Shown here: piece by piece, positions 34,857-46,436 of the stretch
Numbering within the stretch: the stretch's first letter is position 1
Layout of the letters: every line of letters starts with the position of its first letter
Assembly: GCF_900094795.1 (NCBI RefSeq)
Contig: NZ_FMBC01000024.1
Location: 1-64,000 of the forward strand
DNA length: 64,000 bases
Reading direction: 5' to 3'
Source of the DNA: Kosakonia oryziphila
Lineage (GTDB): Bacteria; Pseudomonadota; Gammaproteobacteria; Enterobacterales; Enterobacteriaceae
Position numbers and translations under genes: made by a program
Notes under the pieces: model-generated
What the model was told of the DNA's origin: nothing
Databases searched by the model: none
What the model saw: only the letters and a program-made list of their open reading frames with translations

Positions 34857-34882
34857 ACCCTCGTCGTCTAGTCCGACGACTT

Positions 34883-34908
34883 GCCCCTGCCTGTCAGGGG
34901 CTTTTTTT
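34883..34908 (+). terminator. Terminator of the yhcN pair
   Basis: A 7-bp stem GCCCCTG/CAGGGGC (34883-34889 with 34895-34901) is followed by seven T, 26 bases past the stop of the second yhcN-like gene. Confidence 0.92.
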
Positions 34909-34911
34909 GGT

Positions 34912-35181
34912 TCAGCGCACATTAAAACGCAGCTCGCCTTCCAGCTCCTCTTCTGCTTCATCAAACAACAAGATCAATGCGCCAAAACGGCGGCGCTGTT
35001 GCTCCGGCAGATGAACAAACTCAATCTCCAGCGGTAAAGGTAATGTTCCCGCCATCACCGCATCCCACAATGAATCAAGATCGTGAATTTTGTCGCTTCC
35101 TAGCTCGAACTGGCGCGAGAAATCCCGGTAGAACGCGCCCTGATCATCGATGTTTTTAAAATCGAAAGTGTAGGTATTCAT
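34912..35181 (-). CDS. yhcO: Barstar-family protein YhcO
   Basis: An 89-residue protein of the barstar-like (RNase inhibitor) family, with the pattern [24 protein letters not shown] and [24 protein letters not shown]. coli YhcO belongs to the same family; no cognate RNase is seen nearby. The start MNTYTFDF at 35181 was chosen over one four codons upstream because it matches the family N-terminus. It lies 46 bases downstream of the aldehyde dehydrogenase and may share its transcript. Confidence 0.92.
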   Translation of the reverse strand: MNTYTFDFKNIDDQGAFYRDFSRQFELGSDKIHDLDSLWDAVMAGTLPLPLEIEFVHLPEQQRRRFGALILLFDEAEEELEGELRFNVR

Positions 35182-35227
35182 TGTTTCCGCCACCAGCCCA
35201 ACAGGGCGGCATCTGCCGCCCGCCGCG

Positions 35228-36682
35228 TTATAATCCGCCGAGATGCAGGGTTTTCACCTCAAGAAACTCCTCCAGCCCCAGCACCGACCCTTCACGACCC
35301 AGCCCCGACTCTTTCACTCCGCCGAACGGCCCCAGTTCGGTGGATACCGCGCACTCGTTAATACCGATCATTCCGCTCTCGATGGCCTGCGAAACACGGA
35401 ACACACGAGACAAGTTTTGCGTATAGAAGTAAGCTGCCAGTCCAAACGGTGTCGCATTCGCGCGCTGGACAACTTCTTCCTCACTGGTAAAGCGGAAACA
35501 GGCTGCCACCGGGCCAAATGTCTCTTCCTGTGCCAGTTTCATGCCATCGCTACAATCGCCCAGTACAGTTGGTTGCCAGAAGTTACCGCCAAGACTGTGT
35601 GCTTTACCGCCAGCCAACACTTTAGCGCCTTTGGCCACAGCATCTTCCACATGTTCACGCACTTTTTCAATGGCGGCAGGCTCGATCAATGGCCCCACCA
35701 CGACTCCCTCTTCCAGACCATTTCCCACTTTCAATGCGCTTACCGCCGTACTCAACTTTTGCGTAAAAGTGTCATAGACAGACTCATGAATATAGAAGCG
35801 GTTTACGCTGACACAGACCTGGCCGGCATTGCGGAATTTGTTAGCAATCGCCCCCTGCACTGCCGCATCAATGTCGGCATCTTCAAAAACGATATACGGC
35901 GCGTTGCCTCCTAGTTCCATCGACACTTTTTTCATGGTTTCGGCGGCATTGCGGACCAGCGTTTTCCCTACCGCAGTCGAGCCGGTGAAAGAGATCTTAC
36001 GCACTTCGTGGCTGGCCATAATCGCATCGCTGATTTCTGCCGTGTTACCGGCAACCGCATTGAGCACACCATCCGGTACGCCCGCTTTCTTCGCCAGTGC
36101 CAACAAGGCAAACGCACTAAGCGGGGTATTGTTCGCCGGTTTGATAATACCGGTACACCCTGCCGCCAGCGCTGGTCCCAGCTTGCGGGTTAACATCGCC
36201 ATCGGGAAGTTCCACGGCGTGATAGCCGCCACCACACCTACCGGTTCCCGGGTTGCCAGAATGCGCGAACCCGGCTTGATCGGCGGGATAATTTCACCGT
36301 TGGCACGTTTTGCCTGTTCGGCAAACCACTGAATAAAGCTGGCGGCATACTCGACTTCCCCCTCAGCTTCTTTCAATGGTTTCCCCTGTTCGGTGGTCAT
36401 TAAGCGCCCTAGCCAGCTTTTATTCTCAATGATCAATTCATACCAGCGATAGAGGATGACGGAACGCTCTTTCGCGGTTTTCGCCCGCCAACCAGCAAAA
36501 GCCCGACTCGCCGCAGCAATGGCATCCTCGGTCTCTTTTTTACCTGCTTTAGCGACGCTGGCGATGATTTCACCGGTGGCCGGATTCAGAACGTCAAATG
36601 TGGTGTCCAGCGATTTCCAGACACCATCCACCAGATAGCCTGTCTGAAAAAGTGGGCTGTCCTGCAATACCTGCGTTGTCAT
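35228..36682 (-). CDS. NAD(P)-dependent aldehyde dehydrogenase, succinate-semialdehyde dehydrogenase type
   Basis: A 484-residue ALDH-superfamily enzyme. It has the cofactor region [31 protein letters not shown], the general base Glu256 in MELGGN and the catalytic Cys290 in GQVCVSVNR. Overall it resembles GabD-like succinate-semialdehyde dehydrogenases. GabD has CVC at the active site as I recall, whereas here it is CVS, so redox switching would be absent. The start [10 protein letters not shown] was chosen over an ATG 12 codons upstream. K-12 has no such gene between yhcO and aaeB. The neighbouring aae efflux genes hint at aromatic or semialdehyde metabolism; the substrate is not proven. Confidence 0.88.
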   Translation of the reverse strand: MTTQVLQDSPLFQTGYLVDGVWKSLDTTFDVLNPATGEIIASVAKAGKKETEDAIAAASRAFAGWRAKTAKERSVILYRWYELIIENKSWLGRLMTTEQGKPLKEAEGEVEYAASFIQWFAEQAKRANGEIIPPIKPGSRILATREPVGVVAAITPWNFPMAMLTRKLGPALAAGCTGIIKPANNTPLSAFALLALAKKAGVPDGVLNAVAGNTAEISDAIMASHEVRKISFTGSTAVGKTLVRNAAETMKKVSMELGGNAPYIVFEDADIDAAVQGAIANKFRNAGQVCVSVNRFYIHESVYDTFTQKLSTAVSALKVGNGLEEGVVVGPLIEPAAIEKVREHVEDAVAKGAKVLAGGKAHSLGGNFWQPTVLGDCSDGMKLAQEETFGPVAACFRFTSEEEVVQRANATPFGLAAYFYTQNLSRVFRVSQAIESGMIGINECAVSTELGPFGGVKESGLGREGSVLGLEEFLEVKTLHLGGL

Positions 36683-36729
36683 TTGTTCTCCCGATCGGTG
36701 TGTTATCTGCTCCCACAAAGTATAGCCAT

Positions 36730-36757
36730 AAAAAAACCGACGCTTTTTAGCATCGGT
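36730..36757 (-). terminator. Terminator of aaeXAB
   Basis: On the minus strand an 8-bp stem ACCGATGC/GCGTCGGT (one G-T wobble, 6-base loop) is followed by a T-run, just past the aaeB stop. It separates aaeB from the aldehyde dehydrogenase gene, which therefore needs its own start or readthrough. Confidence 0.85.
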
Positions 36758-36763
36758 CTCTGT

Positions 36764-38731
36764 TTAGTTGCTGGTCAGCGCATGCTGATATTTGTGGAGC
36801 ATCCCGGTTAATCGTTGTACCGGCTCGGTCACCTGCGGCGGCGCATCCCAGATGCGCAGTTTCTCCTGGTAGATATCCAGCTCTTCCAGCAGTCGCATAA
36901 AATAACGCAGTCGTTTGTTATCCGATCCGGCCGAAATCACTTGCGACGCGGTACGGCGTAATTGGCGATGAAAAGCGGAAAGATCATCGTTGATCGGCAC
37001 CGGCGCATCGCGCAGACGCTGGTGGGCAATAATCAACGTTAGTGCCAGACGAAACTTCGCCACATCGCCGGGGAATTTGTTCAGTAGTAAAAACAGTTGC
37101 TGGTACAGCGCAGGCAGGTGGTTCTCTTTACGTCGCGCCGTATTGGTGGTCATTGCCGATACCGCCGCCGAAACAAATTGATTCAACAACGTACGCCCGG
37201 TGCGCGCCTGCGAGTTATCCCGTACCAGAAGCAAAACCACCATAGCCAGCACCACGCCCACTAACTGGCCGAGCGCATTGTCGAGAAACTGGCTGAATTT
37301 AAAGGTCATTGGGTTATCAAGCACCAGAATGTTGATGGTACCCGCCAGCGTCGCCATCGAACCCAGACGGCGCTTCTGTACCTCAATGCCGATGAAAAAG
37401 GCCAGCACAGCCAGACTGATACAGAGCAGCAGCATGCTTTGTTGCGTCGAGGGAATAATCACCAGATAGAATAATGCGCCAATCGGTAGAGCCCACAGCA
37501 TGCCGTAGATAAAGTCTTTTGCCACCATTTTCGGATTCGGCAGACGCATCGCCAGCGAGGTAACGACAGCAATCATTACCATTGATCCACTGCCGGATGT
37601 CCAGCCGGTCCATAGCCAGAAAAGCGTGCCCAGCATGCACGATAAGGTGGTGCGCCAGAAGTTAACCATTGCATGGTGACGTTCGGCAGACTCCGGTTTT
37701 ACCACCTCCTCACCCTGCAGAACCTCTTCTTCAACTGCACTGATTTTAGCATTACCGATGACACCGCGTTTCAGCAGCAGGTAGCGCGTCGCCGCCCCCA
37801 GCCAACTGTAGATGGTTACCGGCGTATCACGCTCACCGGTCCAGGCCAGCACCCGGCGCATGCGTTTCAATTGCTTATGCACATCCTGCGCATTGTTGAC
37901 AGGATCCGCGAACAGTTCCCGGAAGGTATCCGTAACCAGTTCCGGACGCGTATTCTGAATAATGTAGGTTTCGCAAGCCTGAGTAATCAACGTCAATGAC
38001 AGCGTGTTGATTACTTTTAACCGTCGGTTAGCACGCCCCCAGCGGGAGGATTCAATCTTCAGGTTGCTGCGCATGCCTTCCAGCGCGGTGGTACGGCGCA
38101 CCAGCGCAGCCCACGCTTGATCGACCTCTTCGCTATCGCCGTGCTTGATGCACAATTGCATCAGTTGATAGTGTGCCACCAGCAGAGCGTCCAGCTCACG
38201 GTCAATCTCACGTTTGATCGAGCGTGGGGAAAACAGAAGATCGGCAACAATGGCGCAGAGGATCCCGACGACAATTTCGCTACAACGCTCCACGGCATAT
38301 TGCGGCGCCAGCAGCGGTTCGGTCTGAATGGTAACGACGATGATTAACGCAGTATATCCTGCCAGCCCCCAGGCATAGGAGTTTTCAACACGTACCAGCG
38401 AGGAGAGCCAAGTACAAAAACCGGCCCAGATACAGCACACCATCAGCATTAACAGCGGTGTGCGGATCAAGACAATGATGATCGCCAGACCAGCAATACA
38501 GCCGATAAACGTCCCGACAATACGCAGCATCCCGCGGTAACGGATAGCGCCGGAATAGGGCTCGCCACCAGCCGCAAACGCCGGACCAGCCGCAACGATC
38601 GCGGCGGTCAGCACCGCCCAACGGGGTGTTTCAAGCTGAAAGTGAAAACCAACAAACAGCGCCAGCACCACGGCAAAGGCCAGCTTGACGGCAAAGCGCA
38701 AATGCTGGCTGGCTATAGACAACAGCCCCAT
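36764..38731 (-). CDS. aaeB: p-Hydroxybenzoic acid efflux pump subunit AaeB
   Basis: AaeB is the inner-membrane pump of the AaeAB system, which exports hydroxylated aromatic acids as a metabolic relief valve in E. coli. The 655 residues form the FUSC pattern: an N-terminal block of about six membrane helices, a cytoplasmic region, a second helical block (about 355-500) and a C-terminal cytoplasmic part. Length matches E. coli. The gap to aaeA is 5 bases. Confidence 0.96.
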   Translation of the reverse strand: MGLLSIASQHLRFAVKLAFAVVLALFVGFHFQLETPRWAVLTAAIVAAGPAFAAGGEPYSGAIRYRGMLRIVGTFIGCIAGLAIIIVLIRTPLLMLMVCCIWAGFCTWLSSLVRVENSYAWGLAGYTALIIVVTIQTEPLLAPQYAVERCSEIVVGILCAIVADLLFSPRSIKREIDRELDALLVAHYQLMQLCIKHGDSEEVDQAWAALVRRTTALEGMRSNLKIESSRWGRANRRLKVINTLSLTLITQACETYIIQNTRPELVTDTFRELFADPVNNAQDVHKQLKRMRRVLAWTGERDTPVTIYSWLGAATRYLLLKRGVIGNAKISAVEEEVLQGEEVVKPESAERHHAMVNFWRTTLSCMLGTLFWLWTGWTSGSGSMVMIAVVTSLAMRLPNPKMVAKDFIYGMLWALPIGALFYLVIIPSTQQSMLLLCISLAVLAFFIGIEVQKRRLGSMATLAGTINILVLDNPMTFKFSQFLDNALGQLVGVVLAMVVLLLVRDNSQARTGRTLLNQFVSAAVSAMTTNTARRKENHLPALYQQLFLLLNKFPGDVAKFRLALTLIIAHQRLRDAPVPINDDLSAFHRQLRRTASQVISAGSDNKRLRYFMRLLEELDIYQEKLRIWDAPPQVTEPVQRLTGMLHKYQHALTSN

Positions 38732-38736
38732 AGCGA

Positions 38737-39669
38737 TTACCCCAACTCACGCAGACGGTGGGCCATTTTACGGAAGAAGGAATCCTTGCTCTCGTCACGA
38801 TCGGTTTTCCCGGTCACGACAACGGTCGCGGTAGTGCCTGCAGGCCAAAGATTTCCCTGCTGTTTATCGAGGCGAATACGTACCGGTACGCGCTGGGCCA
38901 GACGAACCCATTCCAGGTTAGAATCGATAGTCGCCATCCCTTTACTATCGTTGCTGCTGCTGGAGTTGGTGACACCGGCGGCAATACTGTCCACCGTGCC
39001 TTTCAGCACCATGTTACTGCCGAGCGGCGTGATCTCTGCCCGGTAACCAGGACGAACGCCTTCGAGTTTGGTCTCTTCCATATAAGCCAGAATATAGAAG
39101 GAGTGCTGTTTCACCAACGCCACAGCGGTTGAACCGCGGGTAATAAACTCACCAGCGTAAACATTCAGGTTGGTCACCCAACCGTCAGCTGGCGCACGAA
39201 TGATTGTACGCTCCAGATCAAGTTTCGCCAGGTCGCGGGCCGCTTGCGCTTTCGCAAGCTGATGCATCGCCGTTTGCAGTATGTTATTCGCCTGGTCGAT
39301 CTCTTCGCGCGACATTGCCTGTACCCCTAACTGGTTACGACGCCCAGCCTCACGGCGCTTCTCGTTGACCAGCGCCTCGTAATAAGCAACATCCGCTTCA
39401 TCCTCTGCCAGCGCTTTCTGGTAGCGCGGCTGATCGATGGTGAACAGTACTTGTCCCTCTTTTACCAGTTGGTTGTCATGCACATTGACCGATGTCACCA
39501 GCCCGGTGACATCTGGCGCAATGGCAACCACATCCGCGCTGAAGCGCGCATCGCGCGTCCAGGGAGATTCGGTGTAATAGACCCAGGCGCGGAAAATTGC
39601 GATGAACGCCAGGATAACCATAACGACCGTAATAGCGGTACGGGAGATATTTCTTGTTAGTGTTTTCAC
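38737..39669 (-). CDS. aaeA: p-Hydroxybenzoic acid efflux pump subunit AaeA
   Basis: The membrane-fusion (HlyD-type) partner of AaeB. The 310 residues have an N-terminal membrane helix (about 12-30), a lipoyl-type half motif ([23 protein letters not shown]), a coiled hairpin, and the second half ([21 protein letters not shown]). The GTG start at 39669 was chosen because the sequence [16 protein letters not shown] aligns with the E. coli N-terminus. The ATG 30 codons upstream would read through aaeX. Confidence 0.95.
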   Translation of the reverse strand: MKTLTRNISRTAITVVMVILAFIAIFRAWVYYTESPWTRDARFSADVVAIAPDVTGLVTSVNVHDNQLVKEGQVLFTIDQPRYQKALAEDEADVAYYEALVNEKRREAGRRNQLGVQAMSREEIDQANNILQTAMHQLAKAQAARDLAKLDLERTIIRAPADGWVTNLNVYAGEFITRGSTAVALVKQHSFYILAYMEETKLEGVRPGYRAEITPLGSNMVLKGTVDSIAAGVTNSSSSNDSKGMATIDSNLEWVRLAQRVPVRIRLDKQQGNLWPAGTTATVVVTGKTDRDESKDSFFRKMAHRLRELG

Positions 39670-39676
39670 TTCGACC

Positions 39677-39880
39677 TCAAACAAACAGACGCGACAGCAG
39701 GTAAAACAAGCAGCAGTACAACGCTGTATTAAATAAAGCGGGATGCCAGACGAAATCATAGATTCCGGTGGGGATCAGCATCCGTCGTACCAGCCAGAAA
39801 ATCGCCAGTGACAAAATCAATTCAAAAAAAATCGGAGGGAACGACAAACCGAACACCACGATTACGGGAAACAGACTCAT
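39677..39880 (-). CDS. aaeX: Small membrane protein AaeX (DUF1656)
   Basis: A 67-residue protein with two membrane helices ([20 protein letters not shown] and a second around residues 45-65). It is the first gene of the aaeXAB operon in E. coli. Its exact role is unknown, but the DUF1656 family nearly always accompanies this pump. Confidence 0.95.
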   Translation of the reverse strand: MSLFPVIVVFGLSFPPIFFELILSLAIFWLVRRMLIPTGIYDFVWHPALFNTALYCCLFYLLSRLFV

Positions 39881-39959
39881 GTTGACCTTGATTCGAGAAC
39901 AAGCAGGTGAAATCGTTTTTACGTCACCGCAGGAATAGGACAGGAGTGCCAGGGCGAGA

Positions 39960-40001
39960 GTGACGTGAATATTCTTAAGAGTGACGTGAATATTCTTAAG
40001 A
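39960..40001. repeat. Perfect 21-bp tandem direct repeat
   Basis: Two identical 21-bp units, 39960-39980 and 39981-40001, each starting GTGACGTGAATATTC and ending TTAAGA. Each unit holds the palindrome GAATATTC. The 21-bp period is two helical turns, so both copies face the same side of the DNA. Confidence 0.95.
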
Positions 40002-40039
40002 GATAGTATATTAACGTAACTGTTATGCTGTTATCTATA

Positions 40040-40061
40040 TTGTGTGATCTAAATCACTTTT
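40040..40061 (+). promoter_or_regulatory. CRP-like site before aaeR
   Basis: TGTGATCTAAATCACTTT (from 40043) is very close to the CRP consensus, with both GTGA and TCAC arms at six-base spacing. It lies 20-35 bases before the aaeR start codon. Confidence 0.65.
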
Positions 40062-40076
40062 AAGTAAGAATGAATA

Positions 40077-41000
40077 ATGGAACGACTAAAACGCATGTCG
40101 GTGTTTGCCAGGGTAGTGGAATTAGGTTCCTTTACCGCCACCGCCCGACAGCTGGAAATGAGCGTTTCGTCCATCAGTCAGACGGTGGCGAAGCTGGAAG
40201 ATGAATTACAGGTCAAGCTGCTAAACCGCAGCACACGCAGCCTGGGGCTAACCGAAGCCGGAAAAATTTACTATCAGGGATGTCGTCGCATGTTGCATGA
40301 AGTACAGGACGTCCATGAGCAACTTTACGCTTTCAACAACACACCGATTGGCACACTGCGCATTGGTAGTTCTTCAACCATGGCGCAAAATGTGCTGGCA
40401 AAAATGACGGCAGAGATGCTAAAAGAGCATCCTGGGTTGACCGTCAACCTGGTAACCGGCATCCCGGCGCCGGATTTGATCGCCGACGGACTGGACGTGG
40501 TGATCCGCGTCGGCGCACTGCAAGATTCCAGCCTCTTCTCCTGCCGCCTTGGCGTGATGCCAATGGTGCTCTGCGCGGCGAAAAAATATCTTGCCCAATA
40601 TGGCGTGCCGGAAAAACCAACCGACCTGGCAAATCATTCGTGGCTAGAATACAGCGTTCGCCCGGATAATGAGTTTGAACTGATCGCGCCGGAAGGGATC
40701 TCAACGCGGCTGATCCCACAAGGACGGTTTGTCACCAACGATCCGATGACGCTGACTCGCTGGCTGACCGTCGGTGCCGGACTGGCTTATGTCCCGCTGA
40801 TGTGGGTGATCGATGAGATCAACAGCGGCCAGTTGGAGATCCTGCTGCCGCGCTATCAGTCCGATCCGCGCCCGGTTTATGCGCTATATACGCAAAAGGA
40901 TAAGCTCCCGCTGAAAGTGCAGGTCTGTATTAACTATATGACGGAATATTTTATTGAAGTGGCGAAGGTGTATCAGGGAATGCAGGGACGTAGCGCTTGA
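40077..41000 (+). CDS. aaeR: LysR-type regulator AaeR
   Basis: AaeR activates aaeXAB in response to aromatic carboxylic acids in E. coli. The 307 residues carry the N-terminal LysR helix-turn-helix (FARVVELGSFTATARQLEMS then SISQTVAKLEDELQVKLLNRSTR) and a C-terminal periplasmic-binding-like effector domain. The arrangement divergent from aaeX is the usual one for a regulator and its target. Confidence 0.96.
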   Translation: MERLKRMSVFARVVELGSFTATARQLEMSVSSISQTVAKLEDELQVKLLNRSTRSLGLTEAGKIYYQGCRRMLHEVQDVHEQLYAFNNTPIGTLRIGSSSTMAQNVLAKMTAEMLKEHPGLTVNLVTGIPAPDLIADGLDVVIRVGALQDSSLFSCRLGVMPMVLCAAKKYLAQYGVPEKPTDLANHSWLEYSVRPDNEFELIAPEGISTRLIPQGRFVTNDPMTLTRWLTVGAGLAYVPLMWVIDEINSGQLEILLPRYQSDPRPVYALYTQKDKLPLKVQVCINYMTEYFIEVAKVYQGMQGRSA

Positions 41001-41006
41001 GCGGAT

Positions 41007-41032
41007 AACCCTCTCCCCGCAGGAAGAGGGTT
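41007..41032. repeat. Palindrome between convergent aaeR and tldD
   Basis: AACCCTCT (41007-41014) pairs with AGAGGGTT (41025-41032) around CCCCGCAGGA. No T-tract follows. A similar CCCTCTCCC palindrome lies at 27537-27561, between zapE and rplM. Confidence 0.6.
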
Positions 41033-41039
41033 GTAACGA

Positions 41040-42491
<1,452 letters not shown>

Positions 42492-42569
42492 TTACTCATC
42501 GTTGCCGCCACATCGGGCAATAAAAAAAGCGATACAAGGAGCTTGAGGCAATTCGCTGATGCCGTCAAA

Positions 42570-45500
42570 TCATTGCGTTTTGTCCGTGCGCGGCTGGCGC
42601 AGGACTTCGTTAATCTGCGGCTGATCAACCGGGCCAGTAATGCTGTAGCGCAGAATAGAGACTTTATTCCATAGCGGCCCCAGCACTTTACTGGCGGCAA
42701 ACACTGCCGCGCCTACGATCGGGTTGACGGCGAAAGCGGCCGCCACGCCTACGGTTGCCGAAATTTCCGGTGCCACAACCGCTTCAACATTCAGTTCGCG
42801 GCGCACCAGATCGACCGAACCTTTCATCGCGATATCGGCTTCCAGCCCATCCACCAGCGTATCATCGCTGTGCAGCACGCCATCTTTGATCCATGCGGTG
42901 CTGCGAATCGAATCAAACCAGAACCCTTCACTACTGAAGGTATCGCTAAAATCGAAGCGCAGTTTGCGCAGCAGCGCATCGACACTGAACAAGCGCAGTA
43001 ACTGGCCCGCATGACCAGTGCTGATATCAGTGATCATCCCTTTACCCAGCCGCGTACGTAAAATGCCGTTCAGCGACTCTTCCTGCGGTTGCCACGGCGG
43101 ACTACGCCAGTGCAGGTCATAGTTGATATCGAAAGAGGAGTCGCGTATCGGCGTCGAGACGCCAAAGAAACTCGCTGCCGAGTCGAGTTTCTCACCACGC
43201 AGTACACCTTTCAGCGACGTGCGTTCTGCCCCTTCCCGGTTAACCCATTCGCCGTCTGCCGTCAGACGCGCGGTGCCACTATCCACCAGGCCATTCGCCA
43301 GCGTCAGCGTATCGCCATTAATCGAAAAATCACCGTCGATGCGGCCATATTTTTGTCCCCATAGCCAGCATTCAGCACAGCGCAACTGCAAATCCGGCCA
43401 GCCGGTAAAATCAATACGGGTTTTGCCACGCAGCAACGTCGATGGCGACGAAATGTCATCATCATTCGGCTGCATATTAGATGGATTGTAATAGAGGTAA
43501 CGGATGGCCGCTTGCCACGGCGCATTCTTGCGCAGCGTCAGCGTACCGCTAATTTCCCGCGCCTGCGCCTCAATGGTAGAGCCGGAAAGCTGCGGCTGCG
43601 AGACGATACTCAGATTATTCCATTGCTGCCCGCCCAGCGTCAGCGCTGGCGTGCGCAACGTGATGCTGGACGGGAAACTCGTTGAATTACTGACATTATC
43701 CGCCACACCCTGGTGGAATAGCGCCAGCCACTGCGCACCGTTCATGGCGGGGAGATTCAGCTCCAACCCGGGCTTTTCCGGCAATGGCGGAAGGGTGCGA
43801 CTATCCGAGGTCCAAATCCCACGATCAAGCGTGAGTTTGTTGTTAAGCAACCAGCGGCTGTTGAAGTGATTATTGCTACCGGCGTTACCGGTCAGCGCAA
43901 AGCCACGCAGATCGCCATCCACTTTCAGTTTTACCGGCAGTGCTTTACCTGCTGCTTTATCCAGCGGCGGCGGCAAGGTGCTGGCGATATTACTCAGGTC
44001 GCCATCAATATTGACCTTGTAGTTCGCACCGCCGCTATGCGGCAGCTCAATTCCAACATCCCCTTTCCATGCAACGCTGCCGCCGAGCGCAGACTCAAGC
44101 TGTGTAGGTAATACGCCCGTGCGCGCTGGCTGCCATTTGCCATTGAGATTGACCGCTACCTGATACGCCTTGCCGCCTTCAGTAGTGGAAAAATCGAGAT
44201 TCAGAGGCTGATTAAACCAGGTCGCCTGTAACGGCTCGCTTTTCAGAGTGCCATTATTGAAACTGAATTTGCCACTGAGGTTTTTCAGCGTGCTGTTGAG
44301 CGGCTTGATAAACAAGCTATTGTTACGCAGCACCACATCGCCTTTGGCAACGGTCATCTCGCCATCCAGAGGAATATCAAGATGTAAGCGAGCGCTTACG
44401 TCGCCATCAAGTTGCAGTTCATCCAGCGCGCTGGCCAGCGTATCGTGCAGTGGAGTCTCTTTGAAGTAGGGGCCAACTGCTTTGCCCGGGCCGTTAATAT
44501 CGGCATCGATCAGCAGATTCTCTTTTTCATAATCAGGAATAACCGCAGTCAGATTGCTGGCGGTCACACCGCCCAGGGCCGCCTTATCGCTTTTCATCCA
44601 CAGACCGTCATTGAGAAAATCCAGCTTAATATCCAGATTTTTCAGCGCTGGCCAATCAGGCTGAAAAGCAAAGGTCGCATTGTGCAGCGGCACCAGCACT
44701 TCAAACTGGCCTTCATTGTGCTTATAGGGGAATAAGTGCGGGTTGCCGCCGTACACCAGCGTGGCATCCTGCGCCTGCCCACCTTTAATGGCAGCGCTAA
44801 GATATGACACCAGCGCTTTGCCCATCAGGTTTTGCGGGAAGTAGCGCCAGGACTGCCCGGCGTCGGAAACATTGATCCCCGCCAGAATGCCAAGCCAGGG
44901 CTCATCATCCTGCGGCTGGAGATAACGGAAACCTCCATGCGCATGTAGCGCGTTCGCCTGCACATCAATGTTATGACCATCAAGCTGGAAGCCATGTTCG
45001 TTCTTCTGCCAGTTCAGCGTGGCGTCCGCTTTCTCAATTTCGAGCGGTGCCGGGAACACGCCGACGTACGGCATTTTCGCCTGCGTCACCGCGCCCGTTA
45101 AGCGCCCATCAACGAGACTGCCTTCCAGCTTGCCGCTGAAATGCTCAACACCCGGCAACAACTGCCACTGTTTCCAACGGATATCTTTCCACTGTGCCAG
45201 GAAACGCGTTTTGTCGGTTGCCTGCAACGGGATATCCAGTGCCAGTTGCTCCAGCGAGCCTTCTGGTTGCATGGTGCGCCAGATGTCGGACAGGGACGGC
45301 GAGATCTTCTGCGCAATCGGCAGCAGCCCTTCCAGCCCACTCAATTCAAGGTTGTTGGCGCGAATGCGTAATTCATCACTGCCAATGCTGTTCACCCCAC
45401 CCACTTCCTGCGCCGGAACCCAGGCGAAACTCAGCGCACCCTGCGGCCATGCGCGGTCATCAATAGCGATACGTGTTACCGGCACATCAAACTGCCAGCC

Positions 45501-46382
45501 TTGCTGTTGACGGGAAACATGGACGGTCAGGTTATCGACCGTCAAACGGTGGGTGGTTGCCTGCTCTCCCTGCCAACTGGCGCCACCTTTTTTCAGCCAC
45601 ACATCGCCGCTTTCCACCACACCTTTATCCAGCGTCATCCAGCCCTCAAGGCTAAAACGGGCAGAATCGAGCGCCACATTGTCCTGCATCCACTTACCGA
45701 GCCATGGTTTAACATCGATATCATCGGCTTGCAGCCAGACACGGCCATTATTCAGCAGCCCGTTGTCGTCGCGGAGATCCATCCGAACCTGCATCACACC
45801 ATGCTGCCCGGTCAGGCTCGAGAGGCTGACTTGCCCCTCGGCGCGGTGACGATCGTTGCCGTTAAGCCATGTTAGCTGCGGGATCGCCAGTTCAGCGCGT
45901 TGGCCGGAAAGCGTCAGAAAACTGACGCGGCTGTCGCGAAGATCGAAATGATCAAACTGGCGTAAGAAGAGGTCGCTGATGCGATCGCTGGCAATCGGCT
46001 CACCATTGTCATTCCGCTGCAACGGCGTATTGGTGCGCGCGATCAGTTGATAAAAGGTGAGATCACGAAACTGCCAGCGCAGGTGGAGCAGGCTCTGCCA
46101 GACATCCAGTGCCAGCGTCACGCGCTTAACGGAAAGATCGCCGCCATCATTCAGGCGGGCTTTGAGATCGCGCACTTCCAGCTCAGGGCCGAAATTCTCC
46201 CAGCGCGCCTGCAACTGACTGGCCGAAACCGGAATGCCGGTTTGTGCCGTGATGCGCGTCAGGATCTCCTCGCGCCAGTTATCCAGGTGCGGCAACACCA
46301 GGCGCAAACCACTCACCAACAGCGCCGCGATAACAATCAGCGTCGCCCCTGTAAGCAGCAATATCCCCGGCAGTCGCCTCAC
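42570..46382 (-). CDS. yhdP: AsmA-like envelope lipid transport protein YhdP
   Basis: A 1270-residue protein with one N-terminal membrane helix (about 5-27) and a very long periplasmic body of AsmA/DUF3971 beta-groove repeats. E. coli YhdP, with TamB and YdbH, is thought to bridge the periplasm and carry phospholipids to the outer membrane. The C-terminal AsmA-like end (VDGLEADIAMKGSVDLVRREL) and Pro-rich tail are present. It lies between rng and tldD. Confidence 0.95.
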   Translation of the reverse strand: MRRLPGILLLTGATLIVIAALLVSGLRLVLPHLDNWREEILTRITAQTGIPVSASQLQARWENFGPELEVRDLKARLNDGGDLSVKRVTLALDVWQSLLHLRWQFRDLTFYQLIARTNTPLQRNDNGEPIASDRISDLFLRQFDHFDLRDSRVSFLTLSGQRAELAIPQLTWLNGNDRHRAEGQVSLSSLTGQHGVMQVRMDLRDDNGLLNNGRVWLQADDIDVKPWLGKWMQDNVALDSARFSLEGWMTLDKGVVESGDVWLKKGGASWQGEQATTHRLTVDNLTVHVSRQQQGWQFDVPVTRIAIDDRAWPQGALSFAWVPAQEVGGVNSIGSDELRIRANNLELSGLEGLLPIAQKISPSLSDIWRTMQPEGSLEQLALDIPLQATDKTRFLAQWKDIRWKQWQLLPGVEHFSGKLEGSLVDGRLTGAVTQAKMPYVGVFPAPLEIEKADATLNWQKNEHGFQLDGHNIDVQANALHAHGGFRYLQPQDDEPWLGILAGINVSDAGQSWRYFPQNLMGKALVSYLSAAIKGGQAQDATLVYGGNPHLFPYKHNEGQFEVLVPLHNATFAFQPDWPALKNLDIKLDFLNDGLWMKSDKAALGGVTASNLTAVIPDYEKENLLIDADINGPGKAVGPYFKETPLHDTLASALDELQLDGDVSARLHLDIPLDGEMTVAKGDVVLRNNSLFIKPLNSTLKNLSGKFSFNNGTLKSEPLQATWFNQPLNLDFSTTEGGKAYQVAVNLNGKWQPARTGVLPTQLESALGGSVAWKGDVGIELPHSGGANYKVNIDGDLSNIASTLPPPLDKAAGKALPVKLKVDGDLRGFALTGNAGSNNHFNSRWLLNNKLTLDRGIWTSDSRTLPPLPEKPGLELNLPAMNGAQWLALFHQGVADNVSNSTSFPSSITLRTPALTLGGQQWNNLSIVSQPQLSGSTIEAQAREISGTLTLRKNAPWQAAIRYLYYNPSNMQPNDDDISSPSTLLRGKTRIDFTGWPDLQLRCAECWLWGQKYGRIDGDFSINGDTLTLANGLVDSGTARLTADGEWVNREGAERTSLKGVLRGEKLDSAASFFGVSTPIRDSSFDINYDLHWRSPPWQPQEESLNGILRTRLGKGMITDISTGHAGQLLRLFSVDALLRKLRFDFSDTFSSEGFWFDSIRSTAWIKDGVLHSDDTLVDGLEADIAMKGSVDLVRRELNVEAVVAPEISATVGVAAAFAVNPIVGAAVFAASKVLGPLWNKVSILRYSITGPVDQPQINEVLRQPRTDKTQ

Positions 46383-46436
46383 GCCTCTCTCCTTGTCAAC
46401 CCAATCAGACCCGCTCGTGCCTCAGCACGCTGCGCA

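Larger units (their letters stand above)
39881..40076. promoter_or_regulatory. Divergent aaeX / aaeR control region
   Basis: This 196-base gap separates the pump operon from its LysR-type regulator. It holds a perfect 21-bp tandem duplication (39960-40001) and a CRP-like site (40040-40061), and should contain both promoters. AaeR would be expected to bind here. Confidence 0.7.
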
